Shown: positions 50,794-58,376 of the stretch, in pieces
Numbering within the stretch: the first letter of the stretch is position 1
Layout of the letters: each line of letters starts with the position of its first letter
Source: an uncultured Pelagibacteraceae bacterium
GTDB taxonomy: Bacteria; Pseudomonadota; Alphaproteobacteria; Pelagibacterales; Pelagibacteraceae
Length of the DNA stretch: 58,376 nucleotides
Reading direction: 5' to 3'
NCBI GenBank assembly: GCA_902569725.1
Contig: CACFVG010000004.1
Span: 1 to 58,376 of the forward strand
Program-made: the position numbers and the translations under genes
Notes under the pieces: model-generated
What the model was told of the DNA's origin: nothing
Seen by the model: the letters and a program-made list of their open reading frames with translations, nothing else
Database searches by the model: none

Positions 50794-52296
50794 CTAAACT
50801 CTTTTCTTCCCTTGAACAACCCTATCTAATATTAATGCTACAAATAAAATAGCTATTCCAGCTAGAATTCCTTGACCAACATTAGCATATTGTAAAGCTT
50901 CTAGAACATCTTGTCCTAAACCTTTTGCGCCAATTAGTGATGCAACTACTACCATGGCTAGACTTAACATCACAGTTTGATTTACACCAGCAAGTATTGA
51001 AGGTGTGGCCAATGGTAGATCTACTTTTCTCAACAAGTACCATTTGGATGCACCATAAGCTATTGCAGCTTCTCTAATAGTTTCTGGAACACCTCTTAAA
51101 CCCAAAACTGTAAGTCTAACAACAGGTGTTCCTCCAAAAATCATTGTAATAATAACTGCTGCAACTTTTCCCGTTCCAAAAAATGCGATTACTGGAATCA
51201 TAAATACAAAAGCAGGCATAGTCTGCATAAAATCCATTATAGGCCTTATCATTGAGTAAAATCTTTGACGTCTTGCACAATAAATTCCTAAAGGTATTCC
51301 AATAACAATACTTAAAATCGCTGCCGTACCAAGTAAAGCAAGTGTAGTCATTGCCTTTACCCAAAAACCAAGAAAACCCATATAAGCTAAAAAACCTGCT
51401 GAATAAATTGCAGTTCTTACACCTGCTGATAAAGCAGTAAGAACTACGATAGTTGTTATTATTACAATCCAAGGCGTTTTTACAAAAAGTAATTCTAAAA
51501 AATCTAATACTGATCTTATTCCAATTGTTATTGCAGTAAATAATGCATCTCCTTTAATAACTGCATAATCAAAAATTGTTTCAACCCATTTTATTGAAGT
51601 AAGTCTAATTTCTGGATGAGTAGGAAAATCATTCATAATAGTCATCAAACCAGGAAAGCTGTAATGAACTACAGAAAACAACATTATTATGGCACTAAAA
51701 AATACACTTAGTAAGTAATTTTTTAATTGCATTCCGGGACTAATTAGTTTGTTTGAAAGCCACTCAGAATATCTTTTTTCTAAAATAGTATTTGCTAATA
51801 CTCCTTGAATTATCTTAACCAAAACTAATACTCCAAAACCAAAGATTGTTATCCAAATAGCTGAGGCTTCGATCTGCTGAACGTCTACTACATATTCTTT
51901 CATAGCTTCTTCTAAAGATTTTATTGCTCTTTTGTATACTTCTACTTTATCTGGATTATTTTCTATTGCTGCTTCAAGTTGTTTATTCCTAAAGTCAATT
52001 GTTGACTGAATTTTATCAATTTTTTCTAAAGCATCTTTGGTAATATTTCCAAATAAACCTCTGATAATTTGAACAACTGCAAATGTTTCTATTATTAAAA
52101 AAGCTAAAGCATAATTCCATATATTTCTCATTCCAAACCAAATTGGGCCTAATAAAGAAGCAAATAAATTAAATGAGAAAGAGTAAGAAGGTTTACTACC
52201 AATTTTTTTAAATTCTTTAATATAATATTCAGGATTTGTTATAACAAAATTACTAATAAGTTCTGATCTAGATAAATTTTTGTTTTCTTTACTCAT
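50794..52296 (-). CDS. proW: Glycine betaine/proline ABC permease with DUF2628-like N-terminal extension
   Basis: A 500-residue permease, much longer than classic ProW (about 350). The C-terminal part (from about residue 300) is the BPD_transp core, with RPIMDFMQTMPAFVFMIPVIAFFG and the EAA loop EAAIAYGASKWYLLRKVDLP. The N-terminal part has FNLFASLLGPIWFGMRNIW, resembling DUF2628 membrane domains, then a charged helix predicted to be coiled coil and additional helices. Start choice: the ATG at 52296 has AAGGAA seven bases ahead; upstream ATG 52302 and TTG 52314 have worse spacing. It overlaps the proV end. Confidence 0.9.
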   Translation of the reverse strand: MSKENKNLSRSELISNFVITNPEYYIKEFKKIGSKPSYSFSFNLFASLLGPIWFGMRNIWNYALAFLIIETFAVVQIIRGLFGNITKDALEKIDKIQSTIDFRNKQLEAAIENNPDKVEVYKRAIKSLEEAMKEYVVDVQQIEASAIWITIFGFGVLVLVKIIQGVLANTILEKRYSEWLSNKLISPGMQLKNYLLSVFFSAIIMLFSVVHYSFPGLMTIMNDFPTHPEIRLTSIKWVETIFDYAVIKGDALFTAITIGIRSVLDFLELLFVKTPWIVIITTIVVLTALSAGVRTAIYSAGFLAYMGFLGFWVKAMTTLALLGTAAILSIVIGIPLGIYCARRQRFYSMIRPIMDFMQTMPAFVFMIPVIAFFGTGKVAAVIITMIFGGTPVVRLTVLGLRGVPETIREAAIAYGASKWYLLRKVDLPLATPSILAGVNQTVMLSLAMVVVASLIGAKGLGQDVLEALQYANVGQGILAGIAILFVALILDRVVQGKKRV

Positions 52297-53341
52297 TTTC
52301 ATTTCCTTCAACAACAGCTTTTAAGAGATCAGATTGACTTATAACTCCTATTTTTTGACTATTTTTATCCGTTACAACAATTGGTTTGTCTTTTGTAATT
52401 GAGGTTTCTATTAATTTGCTTAAAACTTCATTTTCATTAACTATTTCGTTATCATTATCTAATGATCCAAATTTACTTTCATAATCTTTTATAGATTTCA
52501 TGATTGTTTTTGCTTGAACAACTTTTAATCTTGAAATACCTTTAACAAAATCAGCAACATATTCATCAGCTGGATTAACTACAATTTCTTCTGGTGTACC
52601 AATTTGAACTACAGCTCCATCTCTCATTATAGCTATTCTATGCCCTACTCTTACTGCTTCATCTAAATCATGCGTGATAAAGACTGTTGTTTTTTTCATT
52701 TGTTTTGAAAGTTTGATAAACTCTGTTTGAAGTTGTCTTCTTATCAAAGGATCTAATGCACTAAAGGGTTCATCCATTAATAAAAATTCTGGATCAGCGG
52801 CTAATGCTCTAGCTAAACCTACCCTTTGTTGCATACCTCCAGACAGTTCATGTGCATATTTATTTCCCCAGCCTTGAAGCTCTACTATGTTTAAAATATT
52901 ATTTGCGGCATCTAATCTATCATTTTTGCTTACACCTCTTATTTCTAAAGGCATTGCAATATTATCTAGAACTGATCTATGAGGCATTAAAGCAAAATTC
53001 TGAAATACCATTCCTATTTTTTTATTTCTTAATTCTTGTAAATTGTCTTTATCAAATTGCATCACGTCTTGATTGTTTATTAGTATTTTTCCAGAAGTGG
53101 GTTCAAGAAGCCTATTAATATGTCTAACTAATGTAGACTTTCCACTTCCTGAAAGTCCCATAACGCAGAATATTTCTCCTTTATTTACATCAAAAGAAAC
53201 ATCTGAAACACCTATTACCGAATTGTATTTTTCTAGAGCTTCTTGTTTTGAAATATTTTTATTTTGAATTGCATCCAAAGCTTCTTTTGAATTATTTCCA
53301 AAAATTTTCCAGACATTTTGAATTTGGATGGCTATTTCCAT
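52289..53341 (-). CDS. proV: Glycine betaine/proline ABC transporter ATPase with CBS domain
   Basis: A 350-residue ATPase. The extra N-terminal helix (VWKIFGNNSKEALDAIQNKNISKQEALEKYN) is the ProV/OpuAA-type lead. Walker A GLSGSGKST is near residue 63, signature LSGGMQQRVGLARAL near 168, Walker B FLLMDEPFSALDPLIRR near 190. About 80 C-terminal residues form a CBS region (IVVTDKNSQKIGVISQSDLLKAV), which in OpuA senses ionic strength. It couples to proW by a short overlap and lies behind a hairpin after proX. Confidence 0.94.
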   Translation of the reverse strand: MEIAIQIQNVWKIFGNNSKEALDAIQNKNISKQEALEKYNSVIGVSDVSFDVNKGEIFCVMGLSGSGKSTLVRHINRLLEPTSGKILINNQDVMQFDKDNLQELRNKKIGMVFQNFALMPHRSVLDNIAMPLEIRGVSKNDRLDAANNILNIVELQGWGNKYAHELSGGMQQRVGLARALAADPEFLLMDEPFSALDPLIRRQLQTEFIKLSKQMKKTTVFITHDLDEAVRVGHRIAIMRDGAVVQIGTPEEIVVNPADEYVADFVKGISRLKVVQAKTIMKSIKDYESKFGSLDNDNEIVNENEVLSKLIETSITKDKPIVVTDKNSQKIGVISQSDLLKAVVEGNENE

Positions 53342-53379
53342 AAATAATTTTTATATAAATAAAATTTAATCGAAAAGCA

Positions 53380-53408
53380 TTACCTGGCAACTTTATGTTG
53401 CCAGGTAA
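53380..53408 (-). terminator. Hairpin between proX and proV
   Basis: TTACCTGGCAAC (53380-53391) and GTTGCCAGGTAA (53397-53408) form a perfect 12-bp stem with a 5-base loop. It sits after the binding-protein stop and before proV. The T run on the minus strand is short (TTTT after four bases), so it may act as attenuator or message stabiliser rather than full terminator. Confidence 0.75.
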
Positions 53409-53427
53409 ATATAATTATTAACTAAAC

Positions 53428-54390
53428 TTACAGTCCTAACCAGCCGTCAACTGTAGATTTGTTTTGGCTCATCCAATCTCTAGCCACTTCTCCTGGATCT
53501 CTTTTCTTAACAGATACTTGATATGCCATCCAAGATACGTCATCAGCTGATATTTGGAATTTTTTGAAAAATTCAACAATAGCTGGTGATTTTTTTTCTA
53601 AAGATGTTCCCCAACCGATTTGGATTTTTTTAAGTGCATCTTTAGATGCTACATAAGATTTTTTATACCAATCTGGATCTGCTTTTGGCTGTATCATCTT
53701 ATATTTAGCAGGATCATGTTTAGGTTCTTCTAGCATTACTACGTCAGCCATTCCCCAAATTGCATGAGGTTTGTAACAATAGAATGCATAGCCTTCACCT
53801 TTTTTGATTGAGTCTAAAACTCTAGCATTTTTAACTGCTTCTGCTGCTCTTATAGGTTCAATTCCAGCATCAAGTAATTTGTAATCTCTTACTTTTACTT
53901 CATTAACGTTTGCTGAAGCCCAGCCATCTGCACCAATCCAGAACTCACCTTTACCGTTGCCATCGCTATCCATAGCTTTAACAACTTCTGGTCTTCCTAA
54001 ATCTTCGATTGCAGTGATATTCATTTTTTTAGCAAATTGTTGAGAAACGCAATAACCTTGGTTTCCTTCGTAAGAATTACTACTTAACTTTAAAGTTCCT
54101 TTTGGAACTAAATCGTTAGTGTAAGCTTCTTGGTTTGGTAACCAAATATCAGGGTGAACTTCTATTTCACCTTTACTTCTATCAATTGCTCCGTAGATTG
54201 CAGTGTTGTTCCCAGGAACTAATTCTGCTTCTCCACCCATTTTATCAATAACTACTGCAGCTAATAAATTCGCTATAGCAGTTGCACCTGTCCAACCTGG
54301 ATCACCAATTTTCACTTTTTCAGCAAAACTTGAAAAAGGAACTAGTATTGAGATCAACCCAGCTATTAAGGTACTTTTTAATATTCTCAT
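53428..54390 (-). CDS. proX: Glycine betaine-type ABC transporter, periplasmic binding protein
   Basis: A 320-residue OpuAC/ProX protein with signal peptide to about residue 23 (PFSSFA|EKVKIG). IGDPGWTGATAIANLLAAVVIDKMGG, VHPDIWLPNQEAYTNDLVPKG and WIGADGWASANV are family marks, with tryptophans that could form the aromatic cage for a trimethylammonium head. DVSWMAYQVSVKKRDPGEVARDWM is the standard end. Betaine, choline-like or DMSP-type ligands are possible. It heads proXVW. Confidence 0.91.
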   Translation of the reverse strand: MRILKSTLIAGLISILVPFSSFAEKVKIGDPGWTGATAIANLLAAVVIDKMGGEAELVPGNNTAIYGAIDRSKGEIEVHPDIWLPNQEAYTNDLVPKGTLKLSSNSYEGNQGYCVSQQFAKKMNITAIEDLGRPEVVKAMDSDGNGKGEFWIGADGWASANVNEVKVRDYKLLDAGIEPIRAAEAVKNARVLDSIKKGEGYAFYCYKPHAIWGMADVVMLEEPKHDPAKYKMIQPKADPDWYKKSYVASKDALKKIQIGWGTSLEKKSPAIVEFFKKFQISADDVSWMAYQVSVKKRDPGEVARDWMSQNKSTVDGWLGL

Positions 54391-54479
54391 GTTTTCCCCT
54401 ATTGTTAATTAAATTTAAAATTCAATTTTAACTATGTTATTTTTAAAGAGTCAATTTATTAGAAAGACGCTATTTAATA

Positions 54480-55232
54480 TCATTCTAAGAACTTTTTTAC
54501 TTTTTCATTGAACTTTTGAGGTTCTTCGAGGTGGACATTGTGACTGCAGTCTTTAAAGATCTCTAATTTACTATTAGGTATATTTTTTTTTAAAGTATTA
54601 ACTTGATCAAAATTATATGAAAGATCTTTGTCACCCCAGATGATTAAGGTATTTTGTTTTATATTTTTTAAATTTTCATATCCTCTCCAATTTTTCATTG
54701 CAATAAGAGCATTATCAGCAGCTTCTATAGAAATATTTTTAACTGCATTTTCACAAAAATAATAATATTTAGCTTTGTCACCTTCTACAAACCACTTTTG
54801 TGGAACTCTACTTACTGTTTCTTTCAACCCATCTTTTTTTAATCTCTCTCTAGTCGTATCCATTGTTTCAAATCTTCCTGGGATATCTCCAATTGAACCA
54901 GTTGCAAAACAAATTAGTTTTTTAATTCTATCTTTTGAAATTTTCACCATTTCTTGAATTATCATTCCTCCCATTGAATGTCCCATAAGATGAAATTCAC
55001 TTATTTTTTTTTCATCAAGACATTTAAATACAAACTCTGCAATTGAATGAATATTATTTAAAGATTGAGCTTTATAACTTTCTCCAAAACCAGGTAGGGC
55101 TGGTGTGATTACTCTAAAGTGCTTACTTAAAAATTCTTTTTGTAAATTCCACATTTCTGAGGAACCCAAATATCCATGAACTAAAACCAAAGGAAAACCT
55201 GATCCAATATCATCAATATATATGTCTTGCAT
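54480..55232 (-). CDS. Alpha/beta hydrolase
   Basis: A 250-residue cytoplasmic hydrolase. PLVLVHGYLGSSEMW is the oxyanion strand, LMGHSMGGMI the nucleophile elbow (serine near residue 96), LIIWGDKDLSYN holds the acid and CSHNVHLEEPQKFNE the catalytic histidine. Length and layout fit carboxylesterase or meta-cleavage-type hydrolases. Substrate is unknown. It stands 89 bp upstream of proX on the same strand. Confidence 0.88.
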   Translation of the reverse strand: MQDIYIDDIGSGFPLVLVHGYLGSSEMWNLQKEFLSKHFRVITPALPGFGESYKAQSLNNIHSIAEFVFKCLDEKKISEFHLMGHSMGGMIIQEMVKISKDRIKKLICFATGSIGDIPGRFETMDTTRERLKKDGLKETVSRVPQKWFVEGDKAKYYYFCENAVKNISIEAADNALIAMKNWRGYENLKNIKQNTLIIWGDKDLSYNFDQVNTLKKNIPNSKLEIFKDCSHNVHLEEPQKFNEKVKKFLE

Positions 55233-55299
55233 AATTATATTTAGAATATAGTTGTATACTTAAATGTTAAAAACAAAAATCAAAATTTAAATAGCCTTT

Positions 55300-55995
55300 A
55301 TGATCGGAATATTGGGAGGAATGGGAACACAAGCTGGTCTGGACTTTTGTAATAAATTAGCAAAACTTAACCGTGGCAAACTAGATCAACAATACCCAAT
55401 GTTTATCCTTTATAATAAATCTAATACTCCAAAAAGACCTGAGAATTTAAAGAAATATTACAATGTCTTAAAGGCGCTTGTAGATGGTTGTAAAATGTTA
55501 CAGAAAAATAAATGTAAATTTATTGTTATGCCATGTAACACTGCGCATTATTGGCATGATGATATCCAAAAGAAAATTAAAATTCCTTTATTAAGTATGC
55601 CAAAAGAAGTTTATTTACATACAAAAAAAACATGTAAAAAAAATTCTACTATCGGAATTTTGTGTACTGAAGCGACTTTAAAAACAAATGTTTATAATAA
55701 TTACTTTGATAAAAATTTTAAATTAATAAGCCCTGATAAAAAATTACAAAAAAATTCTGTAAATAAAGCAATTAAACTTGTCAAAATGGGTAAAGTTAAA
55801 GAAGCTGAGATAGCGCTAAGGACTGCAGTAAAGTATTTAATAAAAAAAAGGTGCAAAAAAATTATATTAGGATGTACTGAATTACCAATAGCTATTTTTG
55901 CTTATAAATCATTTAGAAAAGCTAAGGAATCAAGACTCTTTATTGACCCAAATTTATTATTAGCTGAAGTTTGTATGAAAAAATACAAAAAATAA
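55300..55995 (+). CDS. Aspartate/glutamate racemase family protein
   Basis: A 231-residue two-domain racemase-fold protein. MIGILGGMGTQAGLDFCNKL is the family N-terminus. The two catalytic cysteines are in MPCNTAHYWHD near residue 84 and LGCTELPIAI near residue 194, as in aspartate racemases. Cofactor-independent racemisation of aspartate or glutamate is the family reaction, though some members are isomerases or hydrolases. It is divergent from the hydrolase gene, 67 bp away. Confidence 0.88.
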   Translation: MIGILGGMGTQAGLDFCNKLAKLNRGKLDQQYPMFILYNKSNTPKRPENLKKYYNVLKALVDGCKMLQKNKCKFIVMPCNTAHYWHDDIQKKIKIPLLSMPKEVYLHTKKTCKKNSTIGILCTEATLKTNVYNNYFDKNFKLISPDKKLQKNSVNKAIKLVKMGKVKEAEIALRTAVKYLIKKRCKKIILGCTELPIAIFAYKSFRKAKESRLFIDPNLLLAEVCMKKYKK

Positions 55996-55996
55996 A

Positions 55997-56650
55997 TTAT
56001 TTTTTTTCATTTACAATAAAGAATAATTTTCTTGGAAAAGTACCTTCTTCAAATTTTTCTAAAGTAATATTTTTAAATCCATTTAATAAAGAATTAACTT
56101 TTTCTTCTGAAAAATAATGAACAATAAATCCGTCATTTTCATATAGATCTTCTCCTAAATGTTTTCCATTTTTGTAATCACCGTCATTTGTGTGACGAAC
56201 AGTATAGATATTCAAACCATTTGGTTTTAAAATTCTATGAATTTCGTTATTTAGTTTTTCCAAGTCTTTTATTGTCAAAGCCATACAATAAAGCATGTGA
56301 GAATAACATGCGTCTACTGAGTTGTCTTTAAATGGAAGTTTTTCTCTTACATCAAATAATTTTGTTGAAATATAGTTTGATAAGTTACCCTTCTTGATTT
56401 TGTGATTTATTGTTTTAATTCCAGAAGAGCTGTAATCTAAAGCTTGAATTTTAATATTATTTTTTGCAAAAAAAATACTATCCCTTCCTAATCCTGCCCC
56501 TAGTTCTATAATATTATTTATTTTTTTTTCTTTAAAAAAGTTTAAAGCTTTTTTAGCTGAGATACTTGGTTCAAGACCAAACATCTCAGGCTTATTTGAG
56601 AAATTTTTTTCCCAATGCTGAGATTGTTGATCTAATTCGTTTTGATCCAA
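55997..56650 (-). CDS. Class I SAM-dependent methyltransferase
   Basis: A 217-residue methyltransferase. IIELGAGLGRDSIFFAKNN is motif I, ALDYSS motif II, and FKDNSVDACYSHMLYCMAL motif IV, followed by LNNEIHRILKPNGLNIYTVRH. This resembles TehB/thiopurine-type small-molecule methyltransferases; the acceptor is unknown. The start is a TTG at 56650: no ATG upstream is in frame, and the conserved QHWEKNFSNKPEMFG begins only 11 residues in, so a later ATG would cut the domain. It follows the peroxiredoxin gene by 3 bp. Confidence 0.85.
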   Translation of the reverse strand: MDQNELDQQSQHWEKNFSNKPEMFGLEPSISAKKALNFFKEKKINNIIELGAGLGRDSIFFAKNNIKIQALDYSSSGIKTINHKIKKGNLSNYISTKLFDVREKLPFKDNSVDACYSHMLYCMALTIKDLEKLNNEIHRILKPNGLNIYTVRHTNDGDYKNGKHLGEDLYENDGFIVHYFSEEKVNSLLNGFKNITLEKFEEGTFPRKLFFIVNEKK

Positions 56651-56653
56651 ATT

Positions 56654-57316
56654 TTACTTATTAGGATCTGGTACTTTACGAAGATAAGGTTTTATTGTTT
56701 CCCATCCATCAGGATAAATTTTTTTTGCCTCATCATTTGTAACTTTGGGCACAATAATAACGTCTTCACCTGGTTTCCAATTAGCAGGTGTAGCTATTTT
56801 ATGCTTAGCAGTACGTTGCATTGAATCAATTGTTCTTAATATTTCATCAAAGTTTCTACCAGTGGTCATTGGATAAGTTAAAAATAAACCAATTCTTTTG
56901 TCTGGTCTAATTACATAAACTGTTCTCACTGTTTCATTGTCTACAGCAGTACGACCCATAGATGTTGTTCCCGCATCACCTTCTAACATGTTGTAAAGCT
57001 TAGCAACTGCTAGATCTTCATCTGCAACAATTGGATAATTTGGTTTTAATCCACAAACATCTTTAATATCTTCTAACCATTTAACATGGTCTGATACCGG
57101 ATCTACACTTAAACCCATAACTTTTACATTTCTTTTTTCAAACTCTGGCTTCATTTTAGCTAATGCACCAAGTTCAGTTGTGCAAACTGGTGTAAAATCT
57201 TTTGGATGTGAAAATAAAACACCCCAACTATCCCCTAGCCACTCATGCAAAGATAATTTTCCCTCTGAAGTTTCAGCTGTAAAATCTGGAGCCAAACTAT
57301 TAATTTTTAATGTCAT
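56654..57316 (-). CDS. 1-Cys peroxiredoxin (Prx6 type)
   Basis: A 220-residue peroxidase that reduces hydroperoxides. The peroxidatic cysteine is C45 in HPKDFTPVCTTELG, and GLSVDPVSDHVKWLEDI plus the long C-terminal arm VIVPKVTNDEAKKIYPDG identify the Prx6 branch. A second cysteine near residue 90 (DVCGLKP) is not at a classic resolving position. It is divergent from the persulfide dioxygenase gene, suggesting joint response to oxidants or reactive sulfur. It has a good ribosome-binding site GAGAGG. Confidence 0.93.
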   Translation of the reverse strand: MTLKINSLAPDFTAETSEGKLSLHEWLGDSWGVLFSHPKDFTPVCTTELGALAKMKPEFEKRNVKVMGLSVDPVSDHVKWLEDIKDVCGLKPNYPIVADEDLAVAKLYNMLEGDAGTTSMGRTAVDNETVRTVYVIRPDKRIGLFLTYPMTTGRNFDEILRTIDSMQRTAKHKIATPANWKPGEDVIIVPKVTNDEAKKIYPDGWETIKPYLRKVPDPNK

Positions 57317-57399
57317 TTTTTTCCTCTCATTAGTATTTTTAGAACAATTATAAACAAGATTGATTTGCTATGCAATTTTTTATAGTGTCTTTATTGCTT

Positions 57400-58092
57400 A
57401 TGATTTTTGAACAGCTCTTTGACAACAAATCTTCAACTTATACTTACATTATATCAAGTGGCAAAGGTAGAGAGGCTTTAATAATCGATCCTGTAATAGA
57501 ACATACTGATGAATACATAAAATTATTAAAAAATTTAGAATTAAAATTAGTTAAAGTAATTGACACACATATACATGCTGATCATGTCACTGGGTTAAAC
57601 GAACTAAATAAAAGAACTAACTGTACTAGAATTATGGGAGAAAAATCTAAATCTGAAGTAGTTGATTTAAGAATAAAAGATAGTGAAAAAATAAATATAG
57701 AAAACATAGAACTTAATGCAATTTATACTCCAGGCCATACAGACTGTTCTTATAGTTATTTAATGAATGATAGAGTTTTTACCGGTGATACTCTTTTAAT
57801 AAATGGGACTGGAAGAACAGATTTTCAAAATGGAAGTGCAGAAGATGCTTATGACTCATTGTTTAACAAGTTATTAAAATTACCAAAAGACACATTGGTG
57901 TATCCAGCACATGATTATAATGGAAAAAAATTTTCTACTATTGAAAATGAAAAAAATAATAATCCAAGACTACAAGTAAGTTCAAAAGAACAGTATGCAG
58001 AAATAATGAATAATCTAAATTTAGCAAATCCTAAAATGATGGATATAGCTGTTCCAGCAAATGTTAAAGGGCTTACTTTAGATAGACTTTAA
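57400..58092 (+). CDS. Persulfide dioxygenase (ETHE1-like metallo-beta-lactamase-fold enzyme)
   Basis: A 230-residue enzyme from ATG 57400. An ATG at 57370 adds ten hydrophobic residues, but MIFEQLFDNKSSTYTYII is the normal ETHE1-type start. THIHADHVTGL is the metal motif, YTPGHTDCSYSY supplies the next histidine, and FTGDTLLINGTGRTDFQNG is diagnostic for persulfide dioxygenases rather than glyoxalase II. It oxidises glutathione persulfide to sulfite with iron and oxygen. Sulfite so formed could leave by the TauE-like exporter, though it is far away. It is divergent from the peroxiredoxin gene. Confidence 0.9.
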   Translation: MIFEQLFDNKSSTYTYIISSGKGREALIIDPVIEHTDEYIKLLKNLELKLVKVIDTHIHADHVTGLNELNKRTNCTRIMGEKSKSEVVDLRIKDSEKINIENIELNAIYTPGHTDCSYSYLMNDRVFTGDTLLINGTGRTDFQNGSAEDAYDSLFNKLLKLPKDTLVYPAHDYNGKKFSTIENEKNNNPRLQVSSKEQYAEIMNNLNLANPKMMDIAVPANVKGLTLDRL

Positions 58093-58197
58093 TTTTCTAC
58101 AAACCAGATAAATTCAACTCAAAGATGTTTAATAAAAGATTTTTAAAAGAAAAAAGCCTACCCTTTCCTAGTTGGATATAAATAATGCATATCTGTT

Positions 58198-58237
58198 ATG
58201 TAACAAAGTTGTTACATTATTAAATTAAAAATAATAA
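58198..58237 (+). promoter_or_regulatory. 20-bp palindromic operator-like site overlapping a putative promoter
   Basis: ATGTAACAA-AG-TTGTTACAT (58198-58217) is a perfect 9-bp inverted repeat with a 2-base centre. Its right arm contains TTGTTA (58209-58214), and 17 bases on is TAATAA (58232-58237), a plausible -35/-10 pair. A repressor bound to the palindrome would block the promoter of the gene starting at 58272. The rest of 58093-58271 is AT-rich spacer. Confidence 0.6.
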
Positions 58238-58271
58238 AATAATTTTTAAGATAAGAAGGAAAGGAGGAAAT

Positions 58272-58376
58272 ATGGAAAAAGAAATGCTTGCGTTAGCAAA
58301 ATTTAAATCTGGTGAAGGGAAATTTGAAAAATTCATGGGGTGGATGCAGTCAGATGAGGGAATGGGAGTAAGAAAA
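58272..58376 (+). CDS. Unidentified protein, N-terminal 35 residues (partial)
   Basis: An ATG at 58272 preceded by a strong AAGGAGG ribosome-binding site opens a frame that runs out of the window. The visible peptide is MEKEMLALAKFKSGEGKFEK and continues to MGVRK. It has no signal peptide or motif I recognise; KFKSG.GKFEKFMGWM hints at a small alpha/beta protein. The near-perfect ribosome-binding site and the palindrome at the promoter suggest a regulated, well-translated gene. Confidence 0.65.
   Translation, partial: MEKEMLALAKFKSGEGKFEKFMGWMQSDEGMGVRK

Noticed and set aside
50607-51472. Cysteine-rich overlapping reading frames inside the MFS and proW genes
   Set aside because: They are shifted frames of clear membrane proteins; the Cys/Tyr/Asn richness is what those codons give when read out of frame.
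57370-57399. N-terminal extension or signal peptide for the persulfide dioxygenase
   Set aside because: The added ten residues are hydrophobic by chance; the conserved family start is the ATG at 57400, and the enzyme is cytoplasmic.
1-58376. CRISPR array, insertion sequence or prophage
   Set aside because: No repeated spacer structure, transposase-like frame or phage gene set was seen anywhere in the window.

Overview
The window is a dense, very AT-rich stretch (roughly 30% GC, Lys/Asn/Ile-rich proteins, spacers usually under 50 bp, many ATGA and TAATG overlaps). Gene content and protein style point to a marine alphaproteobacterium of the SAR11 / Pelagibacterales type: alphaproteobacterial omega subunit, an AdoMet decarboxylase-spermidine synthase fusion, glycine-betaine and taurine uptake, and alanine dehydrogenase next to a dimethylglycine/sarcosine-dehydrogenase-like gene. 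This assignment is inference from content; no rRNA marker is present.

Layout. 1-176 is the 3' end of a phosphomannomutase with a strong terminator. 275-9547 is housekeeping plus cell-surface genes (TauE-like exporter, dusA, rpoZ, MFS, beta-hydroxyacid dehydrogenase, gamma-carbonic anhydrase, two glycosyltransferases). 9541-11813 is a polar amino-acid ABC importer lacking its ATPase. 11884-17528 is a polyamine/methylthioadenosine module: mtnP, secreted hydrolase, GFA-family protein, mtnA, FucA-type aldolase and the speD-speE fusion in one tight operon, with apt divergent. 17532-22627 is a surface-sugar island (GT2, epimerase, dTDP-sugar genes rfbBAC and a reductase) ending at a tRNA-Met. 22811-25121 holds GMP reductase, a two-winged-helix regulator and a small anchored protein. 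25214-35684 carries a DMGDH/SarDH-like gene, ald, an omega-amino-acid aminotransferase, tauABC, an Ldh2-type dehydrogenase and dhaL. 35687-41815 has msrB, two stacked mini membrane proteins, an epoxide hydrolase, dhaK, a BASS transporter, a phosphotransacetylase-like gene and a HisD-family dehydrogenase. 41821-42682 encodes pseudoazurin and a small periplasmic protein. 42689-48972 is a sugar ABC importer with a GH63 glycosidase. 49008-55232 holds LysE, MFS, proVWX and a hydrolase. 55300 to the end has a racemase, a methyltransferase, a 1-Cys peroxiredoxin, a persulfide dioxygenase and the start of an unidentified gene behind a palindromic operator-like site.

How the genes fit together. SpeD-SpeE makes spermidine and releases methylthioadenosine; MtnP, MtnA and the aldolase can take it to DHAP plus a methylthio-aldehyde, and Apt reclaims the adenine. 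ProVWX imports betaine and the DMGDH/SarDH-like enzyme could oxidise its demethylated products. TauABC, the aminotransferase and Ald form a plausible taurine deamination unit; the Pta-like, Ldh2 and HisD-like enzymes may extend this to other sulfonates or to C3 polyols. The sugar importer plus GH63 enzyme suggest use of glycosylglycerate-type osmolytes.

Three genes (DMGDH/SarDH-like, Ldh2, malG-like) are each interrupted by a one-base difference in a homopolymer. In each case the downstream frame continues the same family, so residual sequencing or assembly errors, very recent mutations or slippage must be considered before calling them dead.
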